From contig SEMN01000454.1 of the NCBI GenBank assembly GCA_005408345.1, forward strand, positions 1 through 64,000: a stretch of 64,000 bases of DNA. The letters run 5' to 3'. Origin of the DNA: Macquaria australasica (Eukaryota > Chordata > Actinopteri > Centrarchiformes > Percichthyidae). Of this stretch, positions 34,441 through 45,770 are shown piece after piece. Below the pieces are notes generated by a model, which searched no databases, was not told the origin of the DNA, and was given only the letters and a program-made list of their open reading frames with translations. Both the position numbers and the translations under genes were made by a program. Positions within the stretch are counted from its first letter, which is position 1, and each line of letters begins with the position of its first letter.

Positions 34441-36150
34441 TGTCAGAATTATAATGTTGACTTGTAGGACAAGCATGATCAGAAAACAAAAGTCTATAGC
34501 TGTGAGAACAGTATCATACAAACAACATCTGGACAGAAGTCAGATGCTGTGCTCATAACTGCACCATTGATATTTTATTTAATACTGCTTAACAAATTAA
34601 TACTTTATCAACTACAATTAATTCATTACATATGCAAGAGGAGTAATATGGCCTCCCTCCCCTCCTAATAAAAGTGCTCATCCAGACAGACTTCAAAAAA
34701 CGCAGGAGAAAAAGCAGTGAGACCAACCTCAACTTGTTCAGTCTAAAATAAAATCAACCAACAATCATAGTCTAATCTGTGGAAAATAGTCTAAACCGTG
34801 ATGTTCACAGAGGGCTCAGTTAGTTAGTTCATACATGTTACTGTCTTCAGCTAACTAGCTAAATGAAAGGTTTAAAGATCGACATTAACAGTAAACACTG
34901 TTTACTGTAAATACTCTATATACACACTGCACCACATACCAGTTGTTTTTTCCCCCCTCACGTACTGTACATTAATCATTGGCTGGTTACCATAAATACC
35001 AATTCATGTTGTCTTACATTTTTATGTACACTAGCAGACCTACACAAACACCATCTGTATCACGTTTAAGAAATGACATGAATACCTGAAAGTTACTCAC
35101 TCATAATGATGTTATCTATTCCAAGCCTCCTGTGTCACAGACAGCATCCCAGGCAAAACTTGATATCCAAGGGGCACTTAAAATGATGTCACATAGGTTA
35201 CAAAAATTGATTTATCCACAAAAACCACCAAAAATAGATTAGTCTGTGATGAAAGTTACCTGACCGCAATGGGAGCTAACGTTACAGCGATGGCCAGGAA
35301 ACAAAGTTGTTATCCTAACACCACCATTACAGTAAAATACATCCTCTTGCTTGTTTTTTTTCCAAAACGCAAACCTGAGCCACAAACTAGCTGCTTTCTA
35401 CGTCCTCCTCTCACCATCTGTCCATGTACAAGGCTTAATGAGGCTTAACTAGGAGGGTGTAGCCACAGGTTGGCTGGGCCTAGCTAGTTTACCACAACCA
35501 AAATCCAACAACTGTGCTAAATCAGTTTTTCCCCTTGTCAATCCAAAAAAACAAACCTGAGCTGCCAGCTAATGTTAGTTGCTTCTGTCCTCTTCTCCAC
35601 CTGCTGTCCTCCACCTCTTTACTAGCAAAAAGTAACTTTAAGGCGTTCACTATGGGCTAGCTCCGAAACTTAGATCAGCTAACTACCATATGCAAAGAAA
35701 ACAAACTGTGCTGCTTGACACTGCCCTTAAATATCAAAAAGCATACCACCATACCTCACCTTGCTTCTCTTTTCTGAAAGATAAACATGAGTTGCTAATT
35801 AGCTGCCACACAGTCTCTTCTCCCCTCCAGCCTTAACTGAAGCAACTGCAGCTAGCTCTCCTACAAAATGCCTCATGTCATAAGACAAGTGACCGTGGGG
35901 AGTTAGGCTACATTGCTAATGTTACTAATCTAATCTAAACCAGTTCATATGCCCCAAAAGGATTTTAAACATGGTGGCCAATTAATATAAAATATGCAGA
36001 GTTAAACTAAAAGTTAAACTAACTATATTTTCATCAAATATGATATTGCATAACATTGCATTTTACACCAAAAATACATCACTTAGTTACTGTTACTTGA
36101 AAAACTAAACATTATATTTACAAAGAAGTTATATTTGCAAATATAAATGC
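34441..36150. other. Intronic or intergenic stretch upstream of the SET exons
   Basis: No coding signal recognised. It would be intron 1 if the promoter at about 36240 serves the SET gene. Confidence 0.4.
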
Positions 36151-36155
36151 TTACC

Positions 36156-36300
36156 TGAATGTGTTCAATTCTCCAGTACATCCATTTGTCCAAGCAGCTG
36201 CTTTCCACTTTTAATTTTTAAATGGCGGACGTCTAGGGACCTTGAAGCCCCTCCCACATGCGCACAGCCAATCACAAGAAAGTCCGCCTAAATCGCATCA
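36156..36300 (-). promoter_or_regulatory. Candidate promoter and leader exon for the SET gene
   Basis: On the minus strand: an inverted CCAAT box (GTGATTGGC), an NRF1-like TGCGCATG, a YY1-like GCCATTT just downstream, then a short leader exon ending ACACATTCAG before GTAAGC at 36155. These motifs in this order resemble a TATA-less promoter. The link to the SET exons 1.8 kb away is inferred. Confidence 0.4.
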
Positions 36301-37341
36301 TGTGTATCGAAAATGTGTATGAAAGTGCAATGCAGCCACCATCTGTAGGGTGCACTGTTCTATACACTGGAATACACTCAAAATCAGGTCAAGTGGTCTA
36401 AAAGGACTTTCAAAGAAAACGAGATGATACGTTATTTAAACACTTACCATATGCACTTACACTCTCTGAATTATGAGGACTATGGCATAGTCCGCCTATT
36501 ACCCTTAGGTTCGCGTAGACCAAGTGCATAGTCAGGTGCATTGTCCATCTATACCATATAAACGCACGCACGCACACACACACACACACACACACAAAAA
36601 AATATATATAAATAAACTATATAGAATATACGTTTAACCCTTTAGAACCGAGCGTGGCATTGATGCTACACTAGACATGTTATACAAAACATTAAATAAC
36701 TTTGGAATCGTTTCTGATACAGATTTTCATTTTTCTGAGGTAATTTGAATGGTGCATTTGGTGCGATCACATGATACAAGAACAGAAGCCTGCTGGCTCA
36801 CTTGAGTGGAAATTTGCACATGTGATGGAAATTTATCAATAGATTAGGCTGTCCATTTTCCAATGATATATGGATAATTACTCTCAGAGATCATGTTGAC
36901 ACATTGTCTACTGAAAAAGCATGCAGGACAGTATCCAAAAAATGGCTGTAACTCCCTGAGGAAAAGGTGTATTTGCACCAATCTTCATATGGAGTTCCAA
37001 AACAACTAAATACAAATTTTCACATTGAAAAAACAAAAATTCCCAGGTTGACTATGGAGTTATTCAACAAAACACAAAAACACACAAGTTTTTTTTCATG
37101 TCAAATATGGTATGGTCACACAAAGGTGATGTATAACACTTGATACTGACTGAAAGAATAAGCTCAGAAATGGCAAAAATATAAAACTATGACCAGGTGT
37201 TTCTTTGTCTATGTTGGTTTAAGAGGGTTAATAGCAAAAAGGCTGTAACTGTAAATGATTTTTAATGTTCACATAGTAAAAACAACAAAAAAACAAATGT
37301 TTACTCACAACTCTGCACATTTTGCTTGGAAGGAGAGATAC
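36301..37341. other. Unannotated stretch with AC microsatellite
   Basis: (AC)n at about 36566-36596. No gene supported. Confidence 0.45.
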
Positions 37342-37872
37342 TCAGCATCGCTCTCTCCAGCGTGAATGCAGCTTCTTTTGCAGGTAATGTCGTAGCTTGT
37401 GCATCTTTGTCCCTGGAACACAGCTTTTCTTCAGTATAAAGCACTGCATAGCCGTTATCCCTGCTGTCCCAAATCTCTGTGTGTTGTTGGTACGTGAGCC
37501 AAAACCAACCAGCTGGTCATCCTCTGATGCTGCTGCTGTCACAACTGGCTTTGTTGACTCATAGTTGAGAAGAAACTGGACTGCTTTAAAGCTGAGGGCA
37601 TAACTCACAAATGACAGTAGGCTGTCCTTGCTGTGTCCCTCTGCCGTGAAGATTCCTGCAGCCTCTTCCTTTTGCTGGTTCCTTATAAGGTAGATGGTAT
37701 ACCCAATGTCATTCTCAAGGAGCCAGTGGAAGGACTTCCCCTTGTACTTCCCAAACTGCAGGATGTATTCTCCAAACACCTCAGTTTTGTCCGATGCATC
37801 CCCTCCTCTCTGATGGACCACAGTGAGAGCATTTTGTCTGACCAGCTCCTCCTTCACAAGGGCAGACCTGTC
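37342..37872 (-). pseudogene. GKYKG-motif protein exon with compensating frameshifts
   Basis: Follows acceptor AAAAGACAG. The frame reads VKEELVRQNALTVVHQRGGD, then GEYILQFGKYKGKSFHWLL, ENDIGYTIYLI, SKDSLLSFVSYALSF and LVGFGSRTNNT, ending SCVPGTKMHKLRHYLQKK. The GKYKG/WLLENDxGY core recurs in teleost transposon-linked proteins (from memory) and loosely resembles small nucleic-acid-binding GKYKG domains. Between codons for NNT and FIL, a neighbouring frame gives EIWDSRDNGYAV. That looks like the ancestral reading, so two opposite 1-nt changes near 37470 and 37440 appear to have cancelled. Function unknown. It lies between the SET remnant and the MULE-like gene on the same strand. Confidence 0.5.
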
Positions 37873-38420
37873 CTGTCTTTTATTTAGTTTGGCTCAAGTA
37901 ACACTGAGGTGTACATTTTCTTAGGAGAAAGGTTGTTCAAAACAACCACCCTTTTTTTAAACTTGAGTATAGATTTTTTTTCTTCAATGTGGAACCTGGC
38001 TGGGTGAAGTTTTCTTTAACAAAAGCCTCTAGCCTACAGTTTCTTCCTACAGACTCTAAGTTGTTAACATAGTATAGAAAGTATAATATGATCTAGTAAA
38101 ATAAATCATGCTACATACTATTGTAGTATGTTGTACACATCATGACATAGTATGAAAACTACAATACAATACCAGGGTTTTACATAACACAGCTTGTTAA
38201 ACACTGCAGTCAAGTCATTCGCGTTTGCATGGTCAAACCAGCCGCCCCTGTATTTCGAGTGCGCAATTCATGTAACATTTATGGTAATCGCAATGAAACA
38301 GCTCTGGGGAGCTGTTGGAAGTGACTTTTGAATACAATATGGGACAGATGTTACAGAAATACTTTCACAATAATTATTCCCAGTAATGAACTGAAAGAAC
38401 ATTGAATCAAGAGGAGGTTT
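37873..38420. other. Unannotated stretch
   Basis: No recognised features. Confidence 0.4.
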
Positions 38421-38744
38421 CATATATACAGTATTATATAGTCGGCCATTATGAAGCTAACGTAAATCCCAATGAATACGTCCGGATTTCAAAGTAAAGG
38501 ATGGGGTTTCATTTCCGTTATTGTCAATTGAGGAACAGAATGTGTGTTCATTGCAAAATAATCCAATGTCAAAGTCCCTTCCAGAGAACAAGAATTAGCC
38601 TTTTCGTCTAACTTTGATATGGGATAAAACCCATTTCTTCCATAAGTAGTTCATGAGCCTAGTATTTTTGGACTTAGTATTTGTGCAAGTAGTCTAAGAA
38701 GTACTATGAACTACTTTTACTGTATGTGACATGTTAGACAATAA
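38421..38744 (-). repeat. Single copy of the minisatellite/tail sequence seen at 55745-57330
   Basis: Reverse-complemented, this reads AAAAGTAGTTCATAGTACTT, CTAAGTCCAAAAATACTAGG, ACTTATGGAAGAAATGGGTT, GGAAGGGACTTTGACATTGG and ends with GAAACCCCATCCTTTACTTT and TTTACGTTAGCTT. The same order occurs, with the first part amplified, at 55745-57300 on the + strand. The Rex3-like LINE is inserted at its edge. Confidence 0.8.
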
Positions 38745-38756
38745 ACTCAGATGGTG

Positions 38757-41366
38757 TCCCATCCATCCATCCATTTTCTTCCGCGGTGGCAGCAGGCTAA
38801 GCAGGGTTGTCCAGACGTCCCTCTCCCCGGCAACGCTTTCCAGCTCCTCCTGGGGGACCCCAAGGCGTTCCCGGGGCAGATGAGATATATAATCCCTCCA
38901 GCATGTTCTGGGTCTGCCCCGGGGCCTCCTACCAGTTGTACGTGCCCGGAAAACCTCTAAAGGGAGGCGTCCAGAAGGCATCCTAATCAGATGCCCGAAC
39001 CACCTCAACTGGCTCCACTCCGAGCTCCCTCCGGATGTCCAAGCTCCTTACCCTATCTCTAAGGGTGAGCCCTGGTGGAGTCCAACACCCACTGAGAACG
39101 TGTTTGACTTTGTGCCGAGAATGCGGACACAGCACTCACTTTGGTTATATAGGGACCGGATGGCTTGTAGCAGCGACCCCAGTACTCCATACTCCCGCAG
39201 TACCCCCCACAGGACCCCCCGGGGGACACTGTCGAAAGCTTTCTCCAAGTCGACAAAACACATGTAGACTGGATGGGAAAACTCCCATGACCCCCCCAGC
39301 AGCCCTGCAAGGGTAAAGAGCTGGTCCACTGTGCCACGGCCAGGATGGAATCCACATTGCTCCTCCTGGATCTGAGGTTCGACAATCGGTTGTAGTGTCC
39401 TTTACAGAACCCTGGAACAAACTTTCCCGGGGAGGCTGAGCAGTGTTATACCCCGGTAATTGGAGCACACCCTCCGGTCCCCCTTTTTGAAGATGGGAAC
39501 CACCACCCCGGTCTGCCACTCCACAGGCACTGTCCCCGACCTCCATGCGACACTGAAGAGGCGTGTCAGCCAAGACAGCCCAACAATGTCCAGAGTCTTC
39601 AACATCTCAGGGCGAATCTCATCCACACCTGGCGCCTTGCCACCAAGAAGCTCTTTGACTACCTCGGAGACTTCTGCCAGGGATATGGGTGAGTCTTCCC
39701 CCGAGTCTTCAAACTCTGACTCCTCCACTGAGGACATGTTGGTTGGGTTCAGGAGTTCCTCAAAGTGCTCTTTCCACCGCTCGACAACATCCCCAGTCCG
39801 GGTCAGGAGCTCTCCTCCCCTGCTGAACACAGCCTGGGCCAAGCCCTGCTTTCCCTTCCTGAGTCGTCTAACGGTTTGCCAGAACTTCCTTGAGGCCAAC
39901 CAAAAGTCCTTCTCCATAGCCTCCCCAAACTCCTCCCACACCCGGGTTTTTGCTTTGGTGACCACCGAGGCCGCCGTCTTTCTGGCCTCCCAGTACCTGT
40001 CTGCTGCTTCAGGAGACCTCTGGGCTAGCCAAGCCTGAAAAACCTCTTTCTTCAGCTTTATGGCTTTCTTCACTGCCGGTGTCCACCCGCGGGTTCTAAG
40101 GTTGCCGTCTCGACAGGCACAGATGACCTTCTAACCACGGCTCCTAGCAGCCGCCTCAGCAATGGAGGCTTTGAACATGGCCCTCTCTGATTCCATGTCC
40201 CCAACCTCCCCCGGGATGTGCGAGAAATTCTTCCGGAGGTGGGAGTTGAAGGTCTCGCGGACAGGGGCCTCCGCCAGACGCCAGGTTTGCCAGGTCTGTC
40301 CGGCAGCCGTCCCTGCCATCTTATCCAACTCACCACCAGGTGGTGATCAGTTGACAGCTGTGCCCCTCTCTTCACCCGAGTGTCCAAGACATACGGCTGC
40401 AGATCTGATGATACGACCACAAAGTCGATCATCGACCTGCGGCCTAAGGTGTACCAAATACACTTATGAAACACCCTATGCTCAAACATGGTGTTTGTTA
40501 TGGCCAGTCCATGGCTAGCACAGAAGTCCAACAACAAAACACCACTCGGGTTCAGATCAGGGAGGCCATTCCTCCTAATCATCCCCCTCCAGGTTTCACC
40601 ATCATTGCCCACATGGGCGTTGAAATCCCCCAGCAGAACTATGGAGTCTCCAGGTGGTATCCCTTCCAGGACGCCACCCAGGAACTCCAAGAAGGCCGGG
40701 TACTCCGAACTGCTGTTTGGTGCATAAGCACAAACAACAGTCAGAGCCTTCCTCTCAGCAACTTTCAGTCGCATCGAGGCGACTCTCTCGTTCCCCGGGG
40801 AAAACTCCAACACAGCGGCGCTCAGCTGGGGGCTCGTGAGTATCCCCACACCCGCCCGGCGCCTCTCATCCTGGGCAACTCTGGAAAAGAAGAGAGTCCA
40901 GCCCCTCTCCAGGAGTTTGGTTCCAGATCCAGAGCTACGTGTAGAGGTCGGGGACTATATCTAGCTGGTACCGCTCCACCTCCCGCACCAGCTCCAGCTC
41001 TTTCCCCGCCAGAGAGCTGATGTTCCACGTCCCTAAAACCAGTCTGAGCCAGGCTCCATGTTGTTTTTTCGGGCTGTGCCTGACCGAGCCACATGAGTCA
41101 AGGCCCGGCCACCAGACACTCGCCATCGAGCTCCCCTCCCGGGTCTGGCTCCGGGGGGGGAGCCACCTCTTCCGGGCGAGGTGCTCCAGCTCTTTATGGT
41201 CCGATTCATCGTGGGTTTGTGAATCGCTCTTAGTCTGTCCCCTCCCCTGGGACCAATTTGCCTTGGGAGACCCTACCAGGGGCCCGTGCCCCAGACAACA
41301 CAGCTCCTAGGGTCATAGGGGCACACAAACCCCTCCACCACGTTAAGGTGGCGATTCATGGAGGAG
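38757..41366 (-). mobile_element. Rex3-like (RTE) LINE, full-length ends but internal deletion
   Basis: The minus-strand 5' end CTCCTCCATGAATCGCCACC is at 41366, and the 3' end carries a (GATG)n tail at 38757-38775, a known trait of teleost Rex3. The 7-bp sequence TCTGAGT (minus strand) occurs at both edges (41373-41367 and 38751-38745) and may be the target duplication. About 200 codons of reverse transcriptase including the catalytic box are missing, so the copy is dead. It sits between the end of the MULE-like gene and the repeat at 38421-38744. Confidence 0.8.
38780..41090 (-). pseudogene. Rex3-like endonuclease-RT ORF, shifted and internally deleted
   Basis: Endonuclease: GTWNISSLAGKELELVREVE (about 41040), then [41 protein letters not shown] and STDHHLVV (to about 40320). 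Linker and RT fingers: frame 40073-39402 with FWQTVRRLRKGK, GGKAPGVDEIRPEML, VVVPIFKKGD and NYRGITLLS. Palm: FVDLEKAFDSVPRGVLW and GLHQGSP (frame 39329-39048). The sequence then jumps near 39065 directly to LTLRDRVRSLDIRRELGVEP and the C-terminal RWFGHLIRMPSGRLPLEVF. The block that normally contains the FADD catalytic motif and thumb is absent. Additional frame changes occur near 40300, 39400 and 38990. Confidence 0.8.
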
Positions 41367-41380
41367 ACTCAGAGACAGCT

Positions 41381-41476
41381 TCACAACAAAATTTCCACAG
41401 CACACCATCTGTCTTCTTTCTGTACCTCTGTGAGGATGGACGTGGACAGAGATGGCTTGGGAATCTTCTTCAAAAC
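41381..41476 (-). other. Possible extra 3' exon of the MULE-like gene
   Basis: After an acceptor ending TGATTATCAG the frame VLKKIPKPSLSTSILTEVQK reads to a stop at 41381. Splicing from the previous exon would not keep this frame, so it may be untranslated or belong to a decayed variant. Confidence 0.3.
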
Positions 41477-41699
41477 CTGATAATCACAAATGTACATGAC
41501 ATCAATATTTCATATTTTCTGTGATTATATAAACATATAGCATGTCACGCTGAACAAATGATCAATGATATAATCTTTACCTTCTTTTCTTGGGTTTTTC
41601 AAAATCAAAAGGCTTTGTGATTGGTGAAACATATACACCTCTCCTCTGTTTCTCTTTCCACCATTCCACATCTACCCTGTGCGTCTAGATTATAATAAA

Positions 41700-42340
41700 C
41701 ACAGAGCCATATGTATAGTTACTAGAAATGGAAGATAATTTTCGGATGTCTGCTTTTAAAGAAATTTATTTCCCCAACATTTTCAATTTAATTCTGTAGT
41801 AGTTGGAACAGATTATTGGATGTGTGACAACACAATGCAATTCTGTGATGCACTGATAGATGTCAATTTGATCACTGATGGTTTCTTGATGTTCTTAATT
41901 ATAGGGTTGGTGCTAAAACTTGAGGTTATGTGTGTTAGTCCTATAAGTGATTCTGGCCTGTAATGGGATGTAATACGCAATAAGAAAAAGTTAATTAATA
42001 TGTTCACTCCATGCATATAACTGTAAACACAATGTATTGATAACGGATGAACAATATGTAATCAAAACCTGAGAAAATATCAGATGTTTTGTCATTGAAT
42101 CCCACAACCTTTCTGTTGTTAAAATGTAACAATCAGACAAAAGTAATTTCAAGTCATTATGATATCAAAATAACTATGTATTTATTGCCAATCTCTGCAA
42201 AAACATGTTCCAAGTCACAGAACAGAAAATATACAGCTTTAAATCAAGGTTATTATTTTGATCACATTATGATCCTTCAAACAAGGGCAGCGATGACAGA
42301 GAAAGACAATTACATTAAGTATAAACTTTGCCAAAATATC
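41700..42340. other. Intron of the MULE-like gene
   Basis: AT-rich, without coding signal beyond short chance ORFs. Confidence 0.4.
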
Positions 42341-45014
42341 ATACCTTGTTCTTTGTTTTCAGTGAGTCTTGGTTTTCTCTTTAAAAAAGAGTTGTGCATG
42401 ACCTTGTATGTGTGCACAAAGTCGTCCAGTCTTGTGAGCCTCTTGTGCTGAAAACAAATCTTTTTCAGGTCCCACTGGCTCTTCTCTATAATCCCCTGGG
42501 TCATATTGTCTCCTGTGAAATTCTGTTAAATAACAGCTTTGTTAGTGAAATTAGTATTAAGTTTTTAAGTATTCAATGTGGTGAATTTCTGTGCCTACAA
42601 CAGTACGGATAATAGCTATGCATATGTATATAGTCTTAAAGTGTGGTTAGCTTTAACTCAGCCTTTTGGTTACATTTACCTGTATTGACTTCTGGGCAAC
42701 TCATTTGTACTTTGAAAGCTTCTCATAAAAGGGACCTCTTCCATGACGTCCAAGGTCACCTGCCATAGAAGCACATAACTTTAATAATAGGGAAAACAAG
42801 CTGAAAATGAATACATACATCAAGAAGAGGAAGTTAACTCACCCAGTAGTAGGCCTGACCACAGAGCAGCCTGAGGCAGAAAGTACTTGAGTAACTTTGG
42901 GAATAAGTTTGGGCAGAAGTACACATTTGGCTCACCATCTTTGTCCAATGCTGCCTGCTGGATTATGTTCTTAAAGTGGTGGTTAAACGGTATTGGGCCC
43001 AAATCATTCTGTAAGCAACACAATCACGTTCATGTCATTTTTATGTATTTTGGTGTGTTTTTGGATACTAAACCAGATGTTACATACAAGATTATATTTC
43101 TCTGGTCCATGCAATTGTGAATTTATTAATTGCATGGACTGCAGTGACAACAAATTAATATCTGCCGACATCTCCTACAGAGGAATTAGCTTCCATCATT
43201 CTAAAAGTCCATACAACATCTATTTAGGCATAACTAACAAAAGGAAATTCTTCCAAGTACACAGAAAAACACACAAAAATACACGACCAAAAACTGAAAA
43301 GACTCAACACTGAAGAACTAAATGTGTAATTTTACAATTCTCCAAAGGATAACCTACCACAAAGTCTTCCTCAATAACGCCTGAGTCATCAATGTCTGGC
43401 TGGGCAGCTGCTGTCAAAAGGGTCTGAAGGTTGTGAAAATGTTTCATGTTTCAACATTTTCACCACTGCATGGACTAACTACTAACTACTACTTCATCAA
43501 GCTGTTTGAGAGTTGTAGCCTGGGTCATCAGTCCAAAGATATGCATGCACAGAAGATAGTGCTTTGTGGCACTGTGAGGAAGAATTATACAGTATTAATA
43601 TTATCAATATGCCACTATATTCTAATTAAATATAACAACAAAATCATATTCAGTTGAAGATATCACTCACTGTTTTTTGCAGAGGTTCTTTGTGTTTTTC
43701 ATCACATGGCTCAGGCACCTATGTAGGATAGGAAGTGCAAGTGCATGCTCCTTTCCTTGTCCTGTCACTATGATGTAATACTGCGATAGCAGTTCATTGA
43801 GACCAAGGCCACACAGGTTCTGAGCAATTGACTGCATTAAAACTACAGAGCCATCACAAATGTACATGACTGATCTTCTGCAAATTTTGGGCCCATGAAG
43901 TTTAACACAGTCTGTGATGAAGGAGCCAAGAAAGTATGAAATTGATGCTGTGGTGTTGTCACAGGTAACAAAAATGGTAACAGGGACAGGGGAGCATCCT
44001 TTTGCTAGATTTCTCACTACAAGTAAGTAGATGTAAAAAGGTGTGTTCTCCCCTTTTGCCTTTTTAACAAGGCTACCAGTGGCATCTAGGTAGACAATGT
44101 CCTCCTTTGATCTTTGGTGGAATAAATAAATAGTTTTCTTGCTTGGACCACAGCATGACACCTTTTGGCTGCAGGATGATCTTCTTAATTAAATGGTCAT
44201 CTGTGCCTTGTTCATCTGCAGATATCAGTTGCAGACTGATCATCTCATTGCTGTGCCGCCTTTGCTTTTTTCCTTTCAATCCAGGATAAAGTCTTTAAGA
44301 CTCCAGTTGTTGGCATCTCATCTCTGCAACCAGACTGTACAACACTCTCCTCCAACTTATTTAAGTTCTGCAAATAAATACTTCTTGGGAGTTTTGAGCT
44401 CCGTGTGTCAGCTATCAGCTGTCTTTCTTCAGCTCTTATTGGCCGCCTCCTCAATTGTTGACAGCTGTGCCGCACAATGTCCCCTTGGAAGCAGACAACA
44501 GCCTTGAGGGACAACTCACTTTCCACTTTCACATGTACCTGAACACGACAGTTGTCAAAGTGGCAGTACCCAGTGCAGGTAAACAGTGGGGTGTTTTTCT
44601 TAGAGCCTATAGTTTTTACACTGTGCTGCTTAAAAGCAAAACTACAGTATGGATGGACACTTTGGATCCCTTTTGCTATTACATTAGTCCAATGCAAACT
44701 TTTGAATTGCCGTTTGTGTTGGGACTTTCTGAGTTTTCTCCATTCCTTGTGTGGAATGAAAAGAAAACATGGTTGGTCAGGCAAATTGTGTGTGAAGTAT
44801 TTCTGGTTACGTATTTCTGGTTACTGGAAAAGAACATTTTTCATAAATAGAGAATGTCATATAGGACTTCACAATACTCCCTAAAATTGTTTAACAAAAA
44901 AATATATATTCACCACCTATGATAGCCAGGAATCTATAATGTCAACATGAATACCTATGAAATTACTGTAAGTTTTAACAATTTAACCTAACCCACTGCC
45001 CACTTAAGTTATAC

Positions 45015-45016
<2 letters not shown>

Positions 45017-45085
<69 letters not shown>
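45017..45085. repeat. (AT)n microsatellite in a MULE-gene intron
   Basis: About 34 AT units. Confidence 0.95.
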
Positions 45086-45088
<3 letters not shown>

Positions 45089-45239
45089 CGTATTGCCTTC
45101 TTTATATTACAAAGCTTTTTGAATCGATTTTAGTTTTACCTCTTTGCTGTCATCCTCAGAGGATGATTCAGTGTCATTTGGTGACAAAAAAGCAGTGACA
45201 TTGTCTTGGCTAACTTCCAGTAGAGGCACACAGTCTGTT

Positions 45240-45770
45240 TCCTTTTGTGATTCTTCAGGGCTCACTTCTGGTATGTCTTCCAGCGGGGGCACACAACTGG
45301 CTGAGTCAGAGTCTGTTTCCTTTTTTGATTCATCAGGCCTCACTTCTGGTATGTCTTCCAGCGGGGGCACACAACTGGCTGAGTCTGAGTCTGTTCCATG
45401 TTGTGGCACCACAGTCATTACATCTGGTACATCATCCAGCAGGGGCACACAGCTGTCTGAGTCTGTTTCCTTTTCTGATTCTTCAGTGTCACTTCTCGTA
45501 TGTCTTCCAGCGGGGGCACAAAGCTGGCTGAGTCTGAGTCTGTTCCATGTTGTGGCACCACAGTCGTTCATGTCTTCCAGTGGGGGCACACAGCTGGCTG
45601 AGTCAGAGTCTGTTCCCTTTTTTGATTCATCAGGCCTCACTTCTGGTATGTCTTCCAGCGGGGGCACACAGCTGGCTGAATCTGAGTCTGTTTCATGTTG
45701 TGGCACCACAGTCAACTTGTCTGGTATGTCTTCCAATGGGCTCATTTGGGTGGTGTGATGTAACTGAGAG
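45240..45770 (-). repeat. Coding minisatellite, 78-bp unit, in MULE-like exon 3
   Basis: Exon 3 is made mostly of 26-residue repeats of the pattern VPPLEDIPEV-RPDESKKE-TDSDSASC. The DNA motif GTATGTCTTCCAGCGGGGGC recurs at about 78-bp spacing (near 45271, 45349, 45505, 45648) with diverged copies between. The protein stretch is very acidic and Ser-rich, hence likely disordered. Confidence 0.85.

Noticed and set aside
39460..40038. 192-residue plus-strand ORF
   Set aside because: Antisense of the Rex3-like reverse transcriptase.
45144..45758. 204-residue plus-strand ORF with Ser/Gly repeats
   Set aside because: Antisense shadow of the acidic-repeat exon of the MULE-like gene, whose splice sites and phases support the minus strand.
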